64,000 bases of DNA from Actinophytocola gossypii (GTDB taxonomy: Bacteria; Actinomycetota; Actinomycetes; Mycobacteriales; Pseudonocardiaceae). The translations under genes and the position numbers were made by a program. The stretch lies in assembly GCF_025165815.1 (NCBI RefSeq), contig NZ_JAFFZE010000009.1, forward strand, positions 186,001 through 250,000, written 5' to 3'. This document shows positions 1 through 10,083 of this stretch, one piece after another. Each line of letters opens with the position of its first letter. Positions within the stretch are counted from its first letter, which is position 1. The notes below the pieces were generated by a model. It made no database searches and was not told the origin of the DNA. It saw nothing but the letters and a program-made list of their open reading frames with translations.

Positions 1-19
1 GGACCTGGGGCGCGAGTGA
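1..19 (+). CDS. rapZ: 3' end of probable rapZ (partial)
   Basis: Only the last five codons (DLGRE) and the TGA at 17-19 are visible. The frame overlaps the GTG of the next gene by four bases (GTGA), as expected of translationally coupled genes. In actinobacteria the gene directly before yvcK is normally rapZ (nucleotide-binding RNase adapter/NTPase family), and an acidic-basic tail of this kind fits. The identification rests almost wholly on gene order. Confidence 0.45.
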
Positions 20-963
20 GGGCGGTCGCGCTCGGGGGAGGGCACGGGCTGCACGTGACGCTGAGCGCGTTGCGCCAGATCACCCCGGACGTGACCGCGG
101 TGGTGACCGTCGCCGACGACGGCGGCTCCTCCGGCCGGCTGCGCCGCGAGCTGGGGCTGCTGCCCCCGGGCGACCTGCGCAAGGCGCTGGCGGCGCTCGC
201 GGGGGAGGAGAGCACGCTCTGGTCGACGGTGTTCCAACACCGGTTCGGGGGAACCGGGGCACTCGCCGGACACGCCGTCGGCAACCTCGTGCTGGCGGGA
301 CTACTCGAAGTAATACCCGATCCGGTGATGGCTCTGGAAGAGGCCGCCCGATTGATGGACGTGCGCGGCCGGGTGCTGCCGATGTGCACCGAGCCGCTGG
401 ACATCGAGGCGGACGTCGTCGGCCTGGACGAGGACACCACCGCGGTGCGGCGTATCCGCGGCCAGGTCGCGGTCGCCACCACACCCGGCCGGGTGCGGCG
501 GATTCGCCTGCATCCGGCCGGCGATCCGGCGTCGGTGCCGACCGCCTGCCCGGCCGCCGTGGAGGCCGTGCGGGACGCCGACGTGGTGCTGCTCGGACCG
601 GGGTCCTGGTTCACCAGCGTGTTGCCGCACCTGCTGGTCCCGGAGCTGCACGAGGCCCTCATCACGACTACCGCGTCCCGGATAGTGGTACTAAACCTGG
701 TCCCCCAACCGGGGGAGACCGCCGGTTTCTCCCCCGAACGGCACCTGGACGTACTCTGCGAACACGCACCCCGGCTGCGGGTCGACGCGGTGATCGCCGA
801 CGCCGACTCGGTGCCGACGCCCGACCGGCTGCGGCGGGCGGCGGAGACGCTGGGCGCGAGCATGCGGTTGGACGGGGTGGCGTCCGCCGATGCCCGTGAC
901 CGGCACGACCCGAAGGCGCTCGCGGAGAGCCTCCGGGACGTTCTGGCGGCGGTGCGTGGGTGA
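16..963 (+). CDS. yvcK: YvcK/CofD-like gluconeogenesis factor
   Basis: A 315-residue protein of the YvcK (YbhK/CofD-like) family, which binds UDP-sugars and affects carbon flux and cell-wall precursor supply. The N-terminus has the glycine-rich nucleotide-binding turn (ALGGGHGLH), followed by [14 protein letters not shown] and GDLRKAL, all typical of the family. [16 protein letters not shown] near residue 200 is another conserved block. The GTG start overlaps the TGA of the preceding frame. The gene lies between the rapZ tail and whiA, the standard actinobacterial trio. Length is normal for the family. Assignment to the family is secure; the physiological role here is inferred. Confidence 0.95.
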   Translation: MRAVALGGGHGLHVTLSALRQITPDVTAVVTVADDGGSSGRLRRELGLLPPGDLRKALAALAGEESTLWSTVFQHRFGGTGALAGHAVGNLVLAGLLEVIPDPVMALEEAARLMDVRGRVLPMCTEPLDIEADVVGLDEDTTAVRRIRGQVAVATTPGRVRRIRLHPAGDPASVPTACPAAVEAVRDADVVLLGPGSWFTSVLPHLLVPELHEALITTTASRIVVLNLVPQPGETAGFSPERHLDVLCEHAPRLRVDAVIADADSVPTPDRLRRAAETLGASMRLDGVASADARDRHDPKALAESLRDVLAAVRG

Positions 964-1042
964 AGGGTTGTCGACGGCTCCTGTGGGAGGGGGCGGGGCG
1001 GCACCCGTTGTCGGTGTTCGCGTTGGTTGGAGGAGGGGCCTT

Positions 1043-2029
1043 GTGGCGATGACCGCGGCGGTCAAGGACGAGCTGAGCAGACTGGCGGTGTCGAAGACCT
1101 GTTGCCGGCGGGCGGAGGTGTCGTCGCTGCTGCGCTTCGCCGGCGGCCTGCACATCGTGGGCGGGCGCGTGGTCATCGAGGCCGAGCTGGACACCGGCGC
1201 GGCGGCCCGGCGGCTGCGCAAGGAGATCCACGACCTGTACGGCCACAACGCCGACGTGCACGTGCTGGCGTCCAGCGGTCTGCGCAAGGGCACCCGCTAC
1301 GTCGTCCGCGTGGTCCGCGACGGTGACGGCCTGGCCCGCCAGACCGGCCTGCTCGACCCAAGGGGCCGCCCGGTCCGCGGTCTCCCCGCGCCGGTCGTCT
1401 CCGGCGGCGTGTGCGACGCGGAGGCCGCGTGGCGCGGCGCGTTCCTGGCCCACGGCTCCCTCACCGAGCCCGGTCGCTCGTCGGCACTGGAGATCACCTG
1501 CCCCGGCCCAGAAGCCGCGCTGGCCCTGGTCGGCGCCGCCCGCCGGCTCGGCATCCAGGCCAAGTCCCGCGAGGTCCGCGGCGCCGACCGGGTGGTGGTC
1601 CGCGACGGCGACGCCATCGGCGCCATGCTCACCCGCCTCGGCGCGCACACGAGCGTCCTGGCCTGGGAGGAGCGGCGGATGCGCCGCGAGGTCCGCGCCA
1701 CCGCCAACCGCCTGGCCAACTTCGACGACGCCAACCTCCGCCGCTCCGCCCGGGCGGCGGTGGCCGCCGCCGCCCGCGTCCAGCGCGCCATGGAGATCCT
1801 CGGCGACACCGCTCCCGACCACCTCAGCGCGGCCGGCAAGCTCCGCCTGTCCAACCGCCAGGCCTCCCTCGAGGAGCTGGGCCAGCTCTCCGACCCGCCG
1901 ATGACCAAGGACGCCGTCGCCGGCCGCATCCGCCGACTCCTGGCCATGGCCGACAAGCGCGCCAAGGAACTGGGCCTCCCGGACACCGAGTCCGCGGTCA
2001 CCCCGGAGATGCTCGAAGCGGAGGTCTAG
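1043..2029 (+). CDS. whiA: Sporulation/cell-division regulator WhiA
   Basis: A 328-residue WhiA, the DNA-binding regulator that acts with WhiB in actinomycete sporulation and division. It has the LAGLIDADG-like N-terminal fold region (from about residue 90) and a C-terminal helix-turn-helix region ([20 protein letters not shown], then the conserved [14 protein letters not shown]). I place the start at the GTG at 1043, giving the family N-terminus [14 protein letters not shown]. An AGGAGG ribosome site at 1031-1036 supports it; the reading frame is open further upstream but that part has no family similarity. The gene follows yvcK after 79 nt. Its stop overlaps by four bases the stop of a short gene on the other strand. 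Confidence 0.97.
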   Translation: MAMTAAVKDELSRLAVSKTCCRRAEVSSLLRFAGGLHIVGGRVVIEAELDTGAAARRLRKEIHDLYGHNADVHVLASSGLRKGTRYVVRVVRDGDGLARQTGLLDPRGRPVRGLPAPVVSGGVCDAEAAWRGAFLAHGSLTEPGRSSALEITCPGPEAALALVGAARRLGIQAKSREVRGADRVVVRDGDAIGAMLTRLGAHTSVLAWEERRMRREVRATANRLANFDDANLRRSARAAVAAAARVQRAMEILGDTAPDHLSAAGKLRLSNRQASLEELGQLSDPPMTKDAVAGRIRRLLAMADKRAKELGLPDTESAVTPEMLEAEV

Positions 2030-2340
2030 CCGGTCCAGTCCACGGGCGTCGTGGTTCCGGTCCGCCAGTCCCGGCGCAGGATCGCGTAGCCGACGGAGTC
2101 GTACGGACCGTCCGGACCGGGCCAGGCCTCCCGGTCGGTGATCCAGAACGCGTTGTCGAACGCCTCGGCCGCGACCCGGGCCCGCACGGTCTCGCCGTCG
2201 GGTTCCGGCTCGGTGTGGAACGGCCACGTCTGCGCGGTCGGAAAGTCGGCGATCTCGTGGGCGTCCCGCCGCTGGACGGGCGTGAACCGCACGTGGCGGG
2301 ACGCTGGTAACGGGCGAGCCGGGGTGTCGCCGCGGTTCAC
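2026..2340 (-). CDS. Hypothetical protein, about 104 aa
   Basis: A short minus-strand frame convergent with whiA, overlapping its stop codon by four bases. The product is acidic and rich in Trp and Pro ([22 protein letters not shown] in its middle) with no membrane segment or motif I recognise. The listed start is a GTG without a convincing ribosome site; an internal GTG near residue 22 is an alternative. A strong hairpin begins ten bases upstream of the start, so transcription from further right would have to cross it. Conserved-looking coding bias makes it plausible, but I cannot assign a function. Confidence 0.5.
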   Translation of the reverse strand: MNRGDTPARPLPASRHVRFTPVQRRDAHEIADFPTAQTWPFHTEPEPDGETVRARVAAEAFDNAFWITDREAWPGPDGPYDSVGYAILRRDWRTGTTTPVDWTG

Positions 2341-2349
2341 ATATGGCGA

Positions 2350-2386
2350 AGCCCGCCTGACTGACCCCCACGCAGTCAGGCGGGCT
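2350..2386 (+). terminator. Strong hairpin downstream of whiA
   Basis: Perfect 14-bp stem (arms 2350-2363 and 2373-2386, left arm AGCCCGCCTGACTG) with a 9-nt loop. No T-run follows, as is common in actinobacteria. It lies 320 bp beyond whiA and immediately upstream of the minus-strand hypothetical gene, and could terminate whiA read-through or leftward transcription arriving from the right. Confidence 0.7.
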
Positions 2387-2564
2387 CACCCATCGGGTGC
2401 CGCACCCGCACCGGTGAGCCTCCCCCGGCTCACCGCTGTCTCCCGTGCCCCCTTACATCCAGACAAGAGTCCCGGCGTCCTCCCCAGATACCGGTTCGTC
2501 GGAAAATCCCGCGCGCTCGTCGGGGACCCCAGCCCACGGCACCGAACTGATTCGATACAGTTGA

Positions 2565-3653
<1,089 letters not shown>

Positions 3654-3660
3654 GGCGCCA

Positions 3661-4860
3661 GTGAGGACTCTCGACGACCTTCTCGCCGAGGGCGTTGCCG
3701 GTCGGCGCGTGTTGGTGCGCGCCGACCTCAACGTGCCCCTCGACAGCGGGACCATCACCGACGACGGCCGCATCCGCGCGTCGCTGCCGACCCTGCGCCG
3801 GCTCACCGAGGCCGGTGCGCGGGTCGTGGTGACCGCGCACCTCGGCCGGCCCAAGGGCGCCCCGGACCCGAAGTTCTCGCTCCGCCCGGTCGCCACCCGG
3901 CTCGGCGAGCTGCTCGGCTCGAACGTCACCCTGGCGTCCGACGTGGTCGGCGACTCGGCCAAGTCCACTGTGGACGGCTTGGGTGACGGAGACGTCGCAC
4001 TGCTGGAGAACATCCGGTTCGATCCACGTGAGACGTCCAAGGACGACGGTGAGCGCGGTGCGTTCGCCCGCGAGCTGGCCGCCCTGGTCGGCGACGGCGG
4101 CGCGTTCGTGTCCGACGGGTTCGGCGTGGTGCACCGCAAGCAGGCGTCGGTCTACGACGTCGCCACGCTGCTCCCCGCGCACGCCGGCGGCCTGGTCCTC
4201 GCCGAGCTGGAGGTGCTGCGCCGGCTCGCCGGGACGCCCGACCGCCCGTACGTGGTTGCGCTGGGCGGCTCGAAGGTCTCCGACAAGCTCGCGGTGATCG
4301 AGTCGCTGCTGCCGAAGGTCGACCGGCTGCTCGTCGGCGGCGGCATGTGCTTCACGTTCCTGGCCGCCGAGGGCCTCGGCATCGGTGACTCGCTGCTCGA
4401 AGCCGACATGATCGACACCTGCAAGCGGCTGCTCGCCGAGTCCGGCGACAAGATCATGCTGCCGGCGGACGTGGTGATCGCCGACGACTTCTCGGCAGAT
4501 GCCAACACGCAGAGCGTGCTCGTCGCCGAGATCCGCGAGCAGTGGAAGGGCCTGGACATCGGCCCGATCACCGCCGATCGCTACGGCGCTGTGCTGGCCG
4601 AGGCGGGCACCGTGTTCTGGAACGGCCCGATGGGCGTGTTCGAGCTGGCGCCGTTCGCCGAGGGCACCCGCGCGCTCGCCCGGTCCATCGTGGACAGCGA
4701 CGCCTACAGCGTGGTCGGCGGCGGCGACTCGGCGGCCGCCGTCCGCGTGCTGAACCTGCCCGAGGACGGCTTCTCGCACATCTCCACCGGTGGTGGCGCG
4801 TCGCTGGAGTTCCTGGAGGGCAAGCCGTTGCCGGGCATCGAGGTATTGGAGCGGTCATGA
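3661..4860 (+). CDS. pgk: Phosphoglycerate kinase
   Basis: A 399-residue phosphoglycerate kinase transferring phosphate from 1,3-bisphosphoglycerate to ADP. The N-terminal [12 protein letters not shown], the substrate-binding TAHLGRPKG, the hinge-side [11 protein letters not shown] and the C-terminal [11 protein letters not shown] with [15 protein letters not shown] are all present, so both lobes look intact. It starts with GTG seven bases after gap and its TGA overlaps the tpiA ATG (ATGA), indicating translational coupling within the glycolytic operon. One internal difference from model sequences, GFGVVHRK for the usual AFGTAHR, is common in actinobacteria. Confidence 0.98.
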   Translation: MRTLDDLLAEGVAGRRVLVRADLNVPLDSGTITDDGRIRASLPTLRRLTEAGARVVVTAHLGRPKGAPDPKFSLRPVATRLGELLGSNVTLASDVVGDSAKSTVDGLGDGDVALLENIRFDPRETSKDDGERGAFARELAALVGDGGAFVSDGFGVVHRKQASVYDVATLLPAHAGGLVLAELEVLRRLAGTPDRPYVVALGGSKVSDKLAVIESLLPKVDRLLVGGGMCFTFLAAEGLGIGDSLLEADMIDTCKRLLAESGDKIMLPADVVIADDFSADANTQSVLVAEIREQWKGLDIGPITADRYGAVLAEAGTVFWNGPMGVFELAPFAEGTRALARSIVDSDAYSVVGGGDSAAAVRVLNLPEDGFSHISTGGGASLEFLEGKPLPGIEVLERS

Positions 4861-5642
4861 GTCGACAGGTGCTGATCGCCGGCAACTGGAAGATGAACCT
4901 CAACCACCTCGAGGCCATCGCTCTGGTGCAGAAGATCGCGTTCTCGTTGCCGGAGAAGTACTTCGCGAAGGTCGAGGTCGCGGTCCTGCCGCCGTTCACC
5001 GACATCCGCAGCATCCAGACGCTGGTGGACGGGGACAAGCTCAAGCTGCGCTACGGCGCGCAGGACGTTTCGCGGTACGACTCGGGCGCCTACACCGGCG
5101 ACGTGTCCGGGCCGATGCTCGCCAAGCTCGGCTGCGCGTACGTGACGGTCGGGCACAGCGAGCGGCGCGAGCACCACGGCGAGACCGACGAACTGGTCAA
5201 CGCCAAGGTCAAGGCGGCGCTCAAGAACGAGGTGTCGCCGATCCTGTGCGTCGGCGAGCCGCTGGAGGTGCGCGAGGCCGGCGACCACGTCGAGCACACC
5301 ACCACCCAGCTGATCGCGGGGCTCAAGGGCCTCAAGACCGAGCAGGTCTCGAAGGTCGTGGTGGCCTACGAGCCGGTCTGGGCGATCGGCACCGGCCGCG
5401 TGGCCACCCCGGCCGACGCGCAGGAGGTCTGCGCCGCGCTGCGCGCCAAGCTGGCGGAGAAGTACGGCGACCAGATCGCGTCCGAGGTGCGGGTGCTGTA
5501 CGGCGGGTCGGTGAAGTCCGGCAACATCGCCGACCTGGTCAAGCAGGACGACATCGACGGCGCCCTGGTCGGCGGCGCCAGCCTGGACGCGGAGGAGTTC
5601 ACGAAGCTCTGCGCCCTCGCCGCGGGCGGCCCGCTGCCCTGA
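4857..5642 (+). CDS. tpiA: Triose-phosphate isomerase
   Basis: A 261-residue TIM-barrel enzyme interconverting dihydroxyacetone phosphate and glyceraldehyde-3-phosphate. It has the N-terminal [10 protein letters not shown] with the active lysine, the electrophilic histidine in TVGHSERRE, the catalytic glutamate in [12 protein letters not shown] and the phosphate loop [11 protein letters not shown]. The ATG at 4857 overlaps the pgk stop. It is the last gene of the gap-pgk-tpiA operon; a strong hairpin follows seven bases after the stop. In the M. tuberculosis order secG comes next, but here an inverted glucanase gene intervenes. Confidence 0.98.
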   Translation: MSRQVLIAGNWKMNLNHLEAIALVQKIAFSLPEKYFAKVEVAVLPPFTDIRSIQTLVDGDKLKLRYGAQDVSRYDSGAYTGDVSGPMLAKLGCAYVTVGHSERREHHGETDELVNAKVKAALKNEVSPILCVGEPLEVREAGDHVEHTTTQLIAGLKGLKTEQVSKVVVAYEPVWAIGTGRVATPADAQEVCAALRAKLAEKYGDQIASEVRVLYGGSVKSGNIADLVKQDDIDGALVGGASLDAEEFTKLCALAAGGPLP

Positions 5643-5648
5643 CGGTGT

Positions 5649-5676
5649 GCGGGGCCCGGTTCGCGCCGGGCCCCGC
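5649..5676 (+). terminator. Terminator after tpiA
   Basis: Perfect 11-bp GC stem (arms 5649-5659 and 5666-5676, GCGGGGCCCGG) with a 6-nt loop TTCGCG. It sits between the convergent tpiA and GH64 genes, so it can end transcription from both sides. Confidence 0.85.
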
Positions 5677-5682
5677 GTCACG

Positions 5683-6819
5683 TCAGAACGGCGTGATCGT
5701 GACCGTCATCGAGGTCGGGGCGCCGTCCTCGATGTAGGGCGCGTGCTCGCACACGTCGTCGAACGCGAACCCGTACGCCTTACCGTCGACCGTGTTCTCG
5801 TGCATGATCCGCGAGTAGTGGTTGGTCACCGCTTCGCGGTAGTACTGCCCGGCGTCGGCGAGCGGCTGCGCGCCGGTCGCGGTCAGCACGCTCCGGTTGA
5901 AGCCGGCGCCCAGCGCCGCGGCCACCGGACCGGTGACCCCGTCGTTGGGTGCGTGCAGGGCGCCGTCGCAGAACACCACGTCGCGGGTCGACGGCTTGTC
6001 GAACGGCTGCACCCCGCCGTCGAACACGAACTGCGACCCGGTGACCTGCCCGGTGAACGTCTTCGAGCCGGCGGTGACGGTCATCGTGTTCGACTGGTAG
6101 TGCGACCAGACCTGGTCGATGGCCCCGGCGAAGTAGTCCGCCGAGAAGCGCCCGGTATCGAGCCCGTGACCAGGCGAGATGACCCGCAGGTCCTCCATGA
6201 CCAGCCCGTTGAACCCGTCCTGCCCGGCGAGTGCCGAGAACACCGCCGCCCGGCCGCCGTCCTTCAACCGGCCCGCGGTCTGCTCCTGAGACCCCGACAG
6301 CGAGATCGCGAGGGGGACGCAGAGCATGTCGACCATGGTCGTGTTGCAGTGCATGCCGGCCGCGTCGAAGGTGAACTCGGCGCAGTCGTGCAGGATCGGG
6401 TAGTTCGGGTCGGTGTCGACCCAGCCGGCCGGGTAGGCGAGGGCGTTGCCCGGGTTGACCCGGAACTTCAGCTTCTCGCCGATCGCCAGGTAGATCCGGC
6501 CCGACATGCCCTGTGGGAGCGTCAGCGTGGTGCCGCCGCCCTCGACCGGGATGGCGTAGTCGGTGTAGCCGTCCGGCCCGTTGTCGGCCTCCGACACCGC
6601 AACGAGCTGGCCGTCCGCCGACAGCCGGCACTGCTGGCCGGTGGCCAGATTGGTGCCGACGATGTAGGTCCAGACCGGGCCCCGGCCGGACTCGTTGGCC
6701 AGGGTGAGGGACATCGAGGCCGCCGCGCGCTGGTCGGCGTGCCCGATGGCGTTCGCGGCGAGCGGGACGCCGACGGACGCGGCCGCCAGCCCCCCGAGAA
6801 ACGAGCGTCGCGTGATCAT
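5683..6819 (-). CDS. Tat-exported GH64 endo-beta-1,3-glucanase
   Basis: A 378-residue glycoside hydrolase family 64 protein, a secreted enzyme cutting beta-1,3-glucan (laminarin, fungal wall) and typically releasing laminaripentaose. A twin-arginine signal (MITRRSFLGG then a hydrophobic stretch to about residue 25) opens the protein. The likely catalytic pair is E148 in CAEFTF and D164 in TTMVDM; their 16-residue spacing equals that of the Glu/Asp pair I recall for the Streptomyces enzyme. The start is the ATG at 6819 with GGAGAG upstream; the longer open frame lacks a signal-compatible N-terminus. No carbohydrate-binding module is attached. It is inverted between tpiA and secG, so it is probably an insertion relative to the conserved order. 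Confidence 0.88.
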   Translation of the reverse strand: MITRRSFLGGLAAASVGVPLAANAIGHADQRAAASMSLTLANESGRGPVWTYIVGTNLATGQQCRLSADGQLVAVSEADNGPDGYTDYAIPVEGGGTTLTLPQGMSGRIYLAIGEKLKFRVNPGNALAYPAGWVDTDPNYPILHDCAEFTFDAAGMHCNTTMVDMLCVPLAISLSGSQEQTAGRLKDGGRAAVFSALAGQDGFNGLVMEDLRVISPGHGLDTGRFSADYFAGAIDQVWSHYQSNTMTVTAGSKTFTGQVTGSQFVFDGGVQPFDKPSTRDVVFCDGALHAPNDGVTGPVAAALGAGFNRSVLTATGAQPLADAGQYYREAVTNHYSRIMHENTVDGKAYGFAFDDVCEHAPYIEDGAPTSMTVTITPF

Positions 6820-6918
6820 GGAACGTGTTCTCTCCTTCCATCTCTGGAGTGTCCTGTGCGGACACACGGAGGCCACGCGGTTCCCTTGTCCCGAAGGGAT
6901 TCGACCAGCTAGCCGTTG

Positions 6919-6947
6919 AGTATTGACCAGTTTGTTCTCGTGCGCAA
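6919..6947 (-). promoter_or_regulatory. Candidate glucanase promoter
   Basis: On the minus strand TTGCGC (6947-6942), a 17-bp spacer and AATACT (6924-6919) form a plausible sigma-A promoter, giving a leader of about 95 nt. A TTGACC on the plus strand at 6923-6928, followed by AACAAT at 6946-6951, could be the divergent secG promoter overlapping it. Both are visual calls. Confidence 0.4.
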
Positions 6948-7054
6948 CAATTCTGTCCCGATGGTTCGGGGGCGCGTGAGGCGATCTCGTGCCACCAGGT
7001 AACCTGTGTATTCACCGCGTGCCGCGCGGAAGCCGGGTCGACAGCGAGGATGAC

Positions 7055-7288
7055 ATGGTTCTAGCTCTGCAGATTGGTCTGATCGTCACCAGCCTGCTGC
7101 TGATCCTTCTGGTGCTGCTGCACCGCGGCCGGGGCGGCGGTCTGTCGTCGCTGTTCGGCGGGGGTATGCAGTCGAGTCTGTCGGGGTCGAGCGTCGCGGA
7201 GAAGAACCTCGACCGGGCGACGCTGTTCGTCGGCGCGATCTGGCTTATCTGTGTGATCGGCCTCGGGCTGCTCATCAAGGTCGCCTGA
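7055..7288 (+). CDS. secG: Preprotein translocase subunit SecG
   Basis: A 77-residue SecG, the small accessory subunit of the SecYEG channel. Two membrane segments (about residues 4-22 and 54-74) flank the cytosolic loop LLHRGRGGGLSSLFGGGM, which is characteristic of actinobacterial SecG. I start at the ATG at 7055, preceded by GCGAGGA; the open frame continues upstream without family similarity. In related genomes secG follows tpiA directly; here it has its own upstream region shared with the divergent glucanase gene. Confidence 0.95.
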   Translation: MVLALQIGLIVTSLLLILLVLLHRGRGGGLSSLFGGGMQSSLSGSSVAEKNLDRATLFVGAIWLICVIGLGLLIKVA

Positions 7289-7352
7289 GCGCGCGTAACT
7301 CTTTCGGTGCGGGTCGCCGCACGTGGTTCTCGGCATTGGGGTGTGAGGGTCA

Positions 7353-7694
7353 ATGGCTGGTGGTAGTGCGATCCGGGGGACGCGGGTCGGTGCCGGGCCG
7401 ATGGGCGAGTCGGAGCGCGGGGAGTCGGCGCCGCGCCGCAGGGTTTCCTACTGGTGCGCCAACGGGCACGAGTCCCGTCCGTCGTTCGCGCTCGACGCCG
7501 AGGAGCCGGAGTCGTGGGACTGCCCGCGGTGTGGGCTGCCGGGTGGGCGTGACGAGCAGGAGCCCCCGAAGGCGCCGCGGAACGAGCCGTACAAGACGCA
7601 CCTGGCGTACGTGAAGGAACGCCGCTCCGACGCCGACGGCGAGGCCATTCTCGCCGAGGCCCTGGCCAAGCTCCGCAAACAGCGCGAGGGCTGA
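7353..7694 (+). CDS. rbpA: RNA polymerase-binding protein RbpA
   Basis: A 113-residue RbpA, the actinobacterial RNA polymerase-binding protein that stabilises the sigma-A/SigA-like holoenzyme and open complex. IRGTRVG near the N-terminus matches the family tail. The core has zinc-type ligands C35, H39, C57 and C60 (WCANGHE and CPRCG). The C-terminal basic helix (YVKERRSDADGEAILAEALAKLRK) corresponds to the sigma-interacting region. It lies 64 nt after secG and ends at a strong hairpin. The central loop is longer and more acidic than in Streptomyces sequences I recall. Confidence 0.93.
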   Translation: MAGGSAIRGTRVGAGPMGESERGESAPRRRVSYWCANGHESRPSFALDAEEPESWDCPRCGLPGGRDEQEPPKAPRNEPYKTHLAYVKERRSDADGEAILAEALAKLRKQREG

Positions 7695-7707
7695 TCTCGC
7701 ACTCACC

Positions 7708-7737
7708 AGGCCGCCCGTGGTCAGCCACGGGCGGCCT
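7708..7737 (+). terminator. Terminator after rbpA
   Basis: Perfect 13-bp stem (arms 7708-7720 and 7725-7737, AGGCCGCCCGTGG) with a TCAG tetraloop, 14 nt after the rbpA stop. It precedes the 22-bp repeat cluster. Confidence 0.88.
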
Positions 7738-7754
7738 TCGCGCTACCCGGCCCC

Positions 7755-7861
7755 GGAACGTACGACTCGCGCGACGGGAACGTACGACTCGCGCGACGGG
7801 AACGTACGACTCGCGGGGGTCGCGAGTCGTACGTTCCCGTTCGGCGAGTTGTACGTTCCCG
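7755..7861 (+). repeat. 22-bp repeat cluster R1 with hairpin
   Basis: Three direct copies of GGGAACGTACGACTCGCG plus a short spacer start near 7754, 7776 and 7798 (period 22). Two inverted copies follow (7821-7839 and about 7842-7861, the second with TTG for TCG). The third copy and the first inverted copy form a perfect 19-bp stem (7797-7815 with 7821-7839) around GGGGT. The cluster fills the space between convergent rbpA and the histidine kinase gene and can act as a terminator for the kinase. Related clusters occur at 24979 and 52619. Confidence 0.92.
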
Positions 7862-7879
7862 TTGGGGTGTGGGGGTCAG

Positions 7880-9100
7880 TCATCCGGCCAGGGGGTAGGT
7901 GGCGGAGACGCGGAACCCGCCTTCCGAGGTCGGGCCGGCGGAGAAGGTGCCGCCCAACAGGCCGGCGCGTTCGCGGAGGCCGACCAGGCCGTGACCGCCG
8001 GACGGGAGGCTGGGTTGGCGCTTGCCCTTGCCCGCCCGGCCGTTGCGGACCTCGACCACCAGCGTGTCACGAGCCTCCGTCACCCGGACCGACGCTCGGG
8101 CACCGGTCGCGTGTTTGCGGACGTTCGTCAACGCCTCCTGGACTGTCCGGTACACCGCTTGGGAGACCTGGCGGGGGAGCCGGGACGGCTCGGCTTTCAC
8201 GTCCAGCGCCACTGGGACGGCCTCGTCGCGGAAGTTGCGGATCAGCTCGGTCAACTCGGAGACTCCTGGCTGCGTGCTGTCGGCGGCGTCGCCCGAGCGG
8301 AGGACGCCTACCAGGGTGCGGAGTTCCTCCAGCGTCCGGGTGGACAGCTCACGGATCGTCGTGGCGGACGCTTTCGACTGCTCGTCGGGGGCGGCGACCT
8401 GGAGCGCACCGGCCTGCATGGCGATCAGAGTCACCTGGTGGGAGACCACGTCGTGCATCTCGCGGGCCAGTTTCGTTCGCTCGGCGGCGCGGACGGTCTC
8501 GGCGTAGAGGGCCTTCTCGCGTTCCCGGGAACTCGCCAGTTCGCGGATGCGGCGGGACAGTTCCTGCCTCGCGGAGATCAGCAGGCCGATCGCCACCGGC
8601 ATCCCCGCCACGATCACGCCCCAGATCACGTGCAGCACGTGCTCGCGCCAGGTCAGCGCGAAGAACTCGGTCAGCGGCCAGCGGATGAAGTAGCACATGA
8701 AGACCAGCAGCGATCCGACCACCAGTTGCCAGTTCCACCCCCGCCGGCGGGCCAGCGTGCCCAGGGCGATCATGGCCGCCAGTTGGGACCAGCCGGTCAG
8801 GAAGCCGGGCACGGTCACCAGCACCGCCACGAACGGGACGTAGCGGCGTAGCACCATCGCGGCCACCGCCACGCCGGACAGCCACAGCGAGTAGCCGGGG
8901 GCCTCCTCAGGAATCACCAGCCAGACGTCCAGTACCGCCAGCACGACGGCGAACACGTCGAACGCGACGTTCTTGGCCCGCTGGTTCGCCCACAACGCCG
9001 TGACCCAGCGCGGCAACGCGCGCGAGACCAGGCGGGTGCGGGGAAGAAGCCGGAACTCGTCCGACCCCAGTGGCGTGATCAATGGCTGCGCGACCAGCAC
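7880..9100 (-). CDS. Orphan sensor histidine kinase (NarL type)
   Basis: A 406-residue membrane histidine kinase. The N-terminal half has several hydrophobic segments (about residues 48-64, 73-84, 90-118, 126-140 and 156-176). A short coiled linker leads to a HisKA_3 dimerisation helix with the phospho-acceptor H216 in LAREMHDVVSHQ, then an HATPase domain with ALTNVRKHA and GHGLVGLRERAGLLGG. The start is GTG at 9100 with GGGAGGG five bases upstream. Such kinases normally pair with a LuxR-type response regulator, but none is adjacent, so the signal and partner are unknown. Its 3' end abuts the R1 repeats. Confidence 0.9.
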   Translation of the reverse strand: MLVAQPLITPLGSDEFRLLPRTRLVSRALPRWVTALWANQRAKNVAFDVFAVVLAVLDVWLVIPEEAPGYSLWLSGVAVAAMVLRRYVPFVAVLVTVPGFLTGWSQLAAMIALGTLARRRGWNWQLVVGSLLVFMCYFIRWPLTEFFALTWREHVLHVIWGVIVAGMPVAIGLLISARQELSRRIRELASSREREKALYAETVRAAERTKLAREMHDVVSHQVTLIAMQAGALQVAAPDEQSKASATTIRELSTRTLEELRTLVGVLRSGDAADSTQPGVSELTELIRNFRDEAVPVALDVKAEPSRLPRQVSQAVYRTVQEALTNVRKHATGARASVRVTEARDTLVVEVRNGRAGKGKRQPSLPSGGHGLVGLRERAGLLGGTFSAGPTSEGGFRVSATYPLAG

Positions 9101-9366
9101 GAACCCTCCCTGCTCGGTGCGTGAATGATCGACTGGCGAGCCCGCCGCCCGTATGGCAGGCTCGGGTGAGCTCGCGCGCTGGCGCGGTAGCTCAGCCCCG
9201 ACAGACACGGTCTGGCGATGCTCGGCCGGTTGCCTTGGCGACATGATCGGCCTCCCTCCGGAGTTGCCCCGTGTCAAGTAAAGACAGAGGTATCGTCCGG
9301 ACGGGACGTTTCATTACACATTCCTGTGCTGGAGCAAATCACCAGTTGCCGGACACCGGCCGGTCG

Positions 9367-10083
9367 TCACGCCAGGTGAGCGGCGGCTTCGTCGAGCAGC
9401 CAGAGGGTCCTGTCCCGGCCGCGGGCGCCGGCGGCGGGCAGCTCCACCTCGCCGGCACCGCCCAGCGCCGACGCCACGGCCTCGGCCTTGCCCGCGCCGG
9501 TCGTCATCAGCCACACCTGCGCCGACCGGCGGATCGTCGGCAGGGTCAGGCTCACCCGCGTCGGCGGCGGCTTCGGGCAGTCGCGCACCGCCACCACCGT
9601 GCGCTCGGTCTCGTGCACGGCGGGGGAGTCCGGGAAGATCGACGCCGTGTGCCCCTCCTCGCCGACGCCGAGCAGGCACACGTCGAACGTCGGCGTCGGG
9701 CCGAGGATGTCGGCGTACGCGACGGCCGCGGCGTCCGGGTCGTCGCCGAACTCGCCGTCGGACGGGGCCATCGCGTGCACCCGCGCGGGGTCGACCGGCA
9801 CGTGGTCGAGCAGCGCCGCGCGAGCCTGTGTCTCGTTGCGCTCCGGGTCGCCCGCCGGCAGGAAGCGCTCGTCGCCCCAGTAGACGTCCACCCGGGACCA
9901 GTCCACGGCGTCCCGCGCGGGGGACGCCCGCACCTGCTCGAGCACGGCGCCGCCGGTGCGGCCGCCGGTCAGTACGACCGACGCCGTGCCGTGCGCGGCC
10001 TGCGCGTCGACCAGCGCGGTCACCAGACGGGCCGCGGTGGCCGCGGCGAGCAGCTCCGGGGTGCGGTGGACCAGGACGGTCAC
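9367..10083 (-). CDS. pgl: 6-phosphogluconolactonase
   Basis: A 238-residue cytosolic lactonase (DevB/SOL family) hydrolysing 6-phosphogluconolactone in the oxidative pentose phosphate pathway. Family blocks present are VVLTGGRTGGAVLE, DVYWGDERFLPAGDPERNE and LLGVGEEGHTASIFP. The GTG start overlaps the opcA stop by four bases, so it is the last gene of the tkt-tal-pgi-zwf-opcA-pgl operon. The ensuing 266 nt up to the kinase gene contain no obvious gene. Confidence 0.96.
   Translation of the reverse strand: MTVLVHRTPELLAAATAARLVTALVDAQAAHGTASVVLTGGRTGGAVLEQVRASPARDAVDWSRVDVYWGDERFLPAGDPERNETQARAALLDHVPVDPARVHAMAPSDGEFGDDPDAAAVAYADILGPTPTFDVCLLGVGEEGHTASIFPDSPAVHETERTVVAVRDCPKPPPTRVSLTLPTIRRSAQVWLMTTGAGKAEAVASALGGAGEVELPAAGARGRDRTLWLLDEAAAHLA

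Noticed and set aside
6882-6899. TCCCTT/AAGGGA inverted repeat in the glucanase leader
   Set aside because: A 6-bp stem without clear relation to the ribosome site; no confident role.
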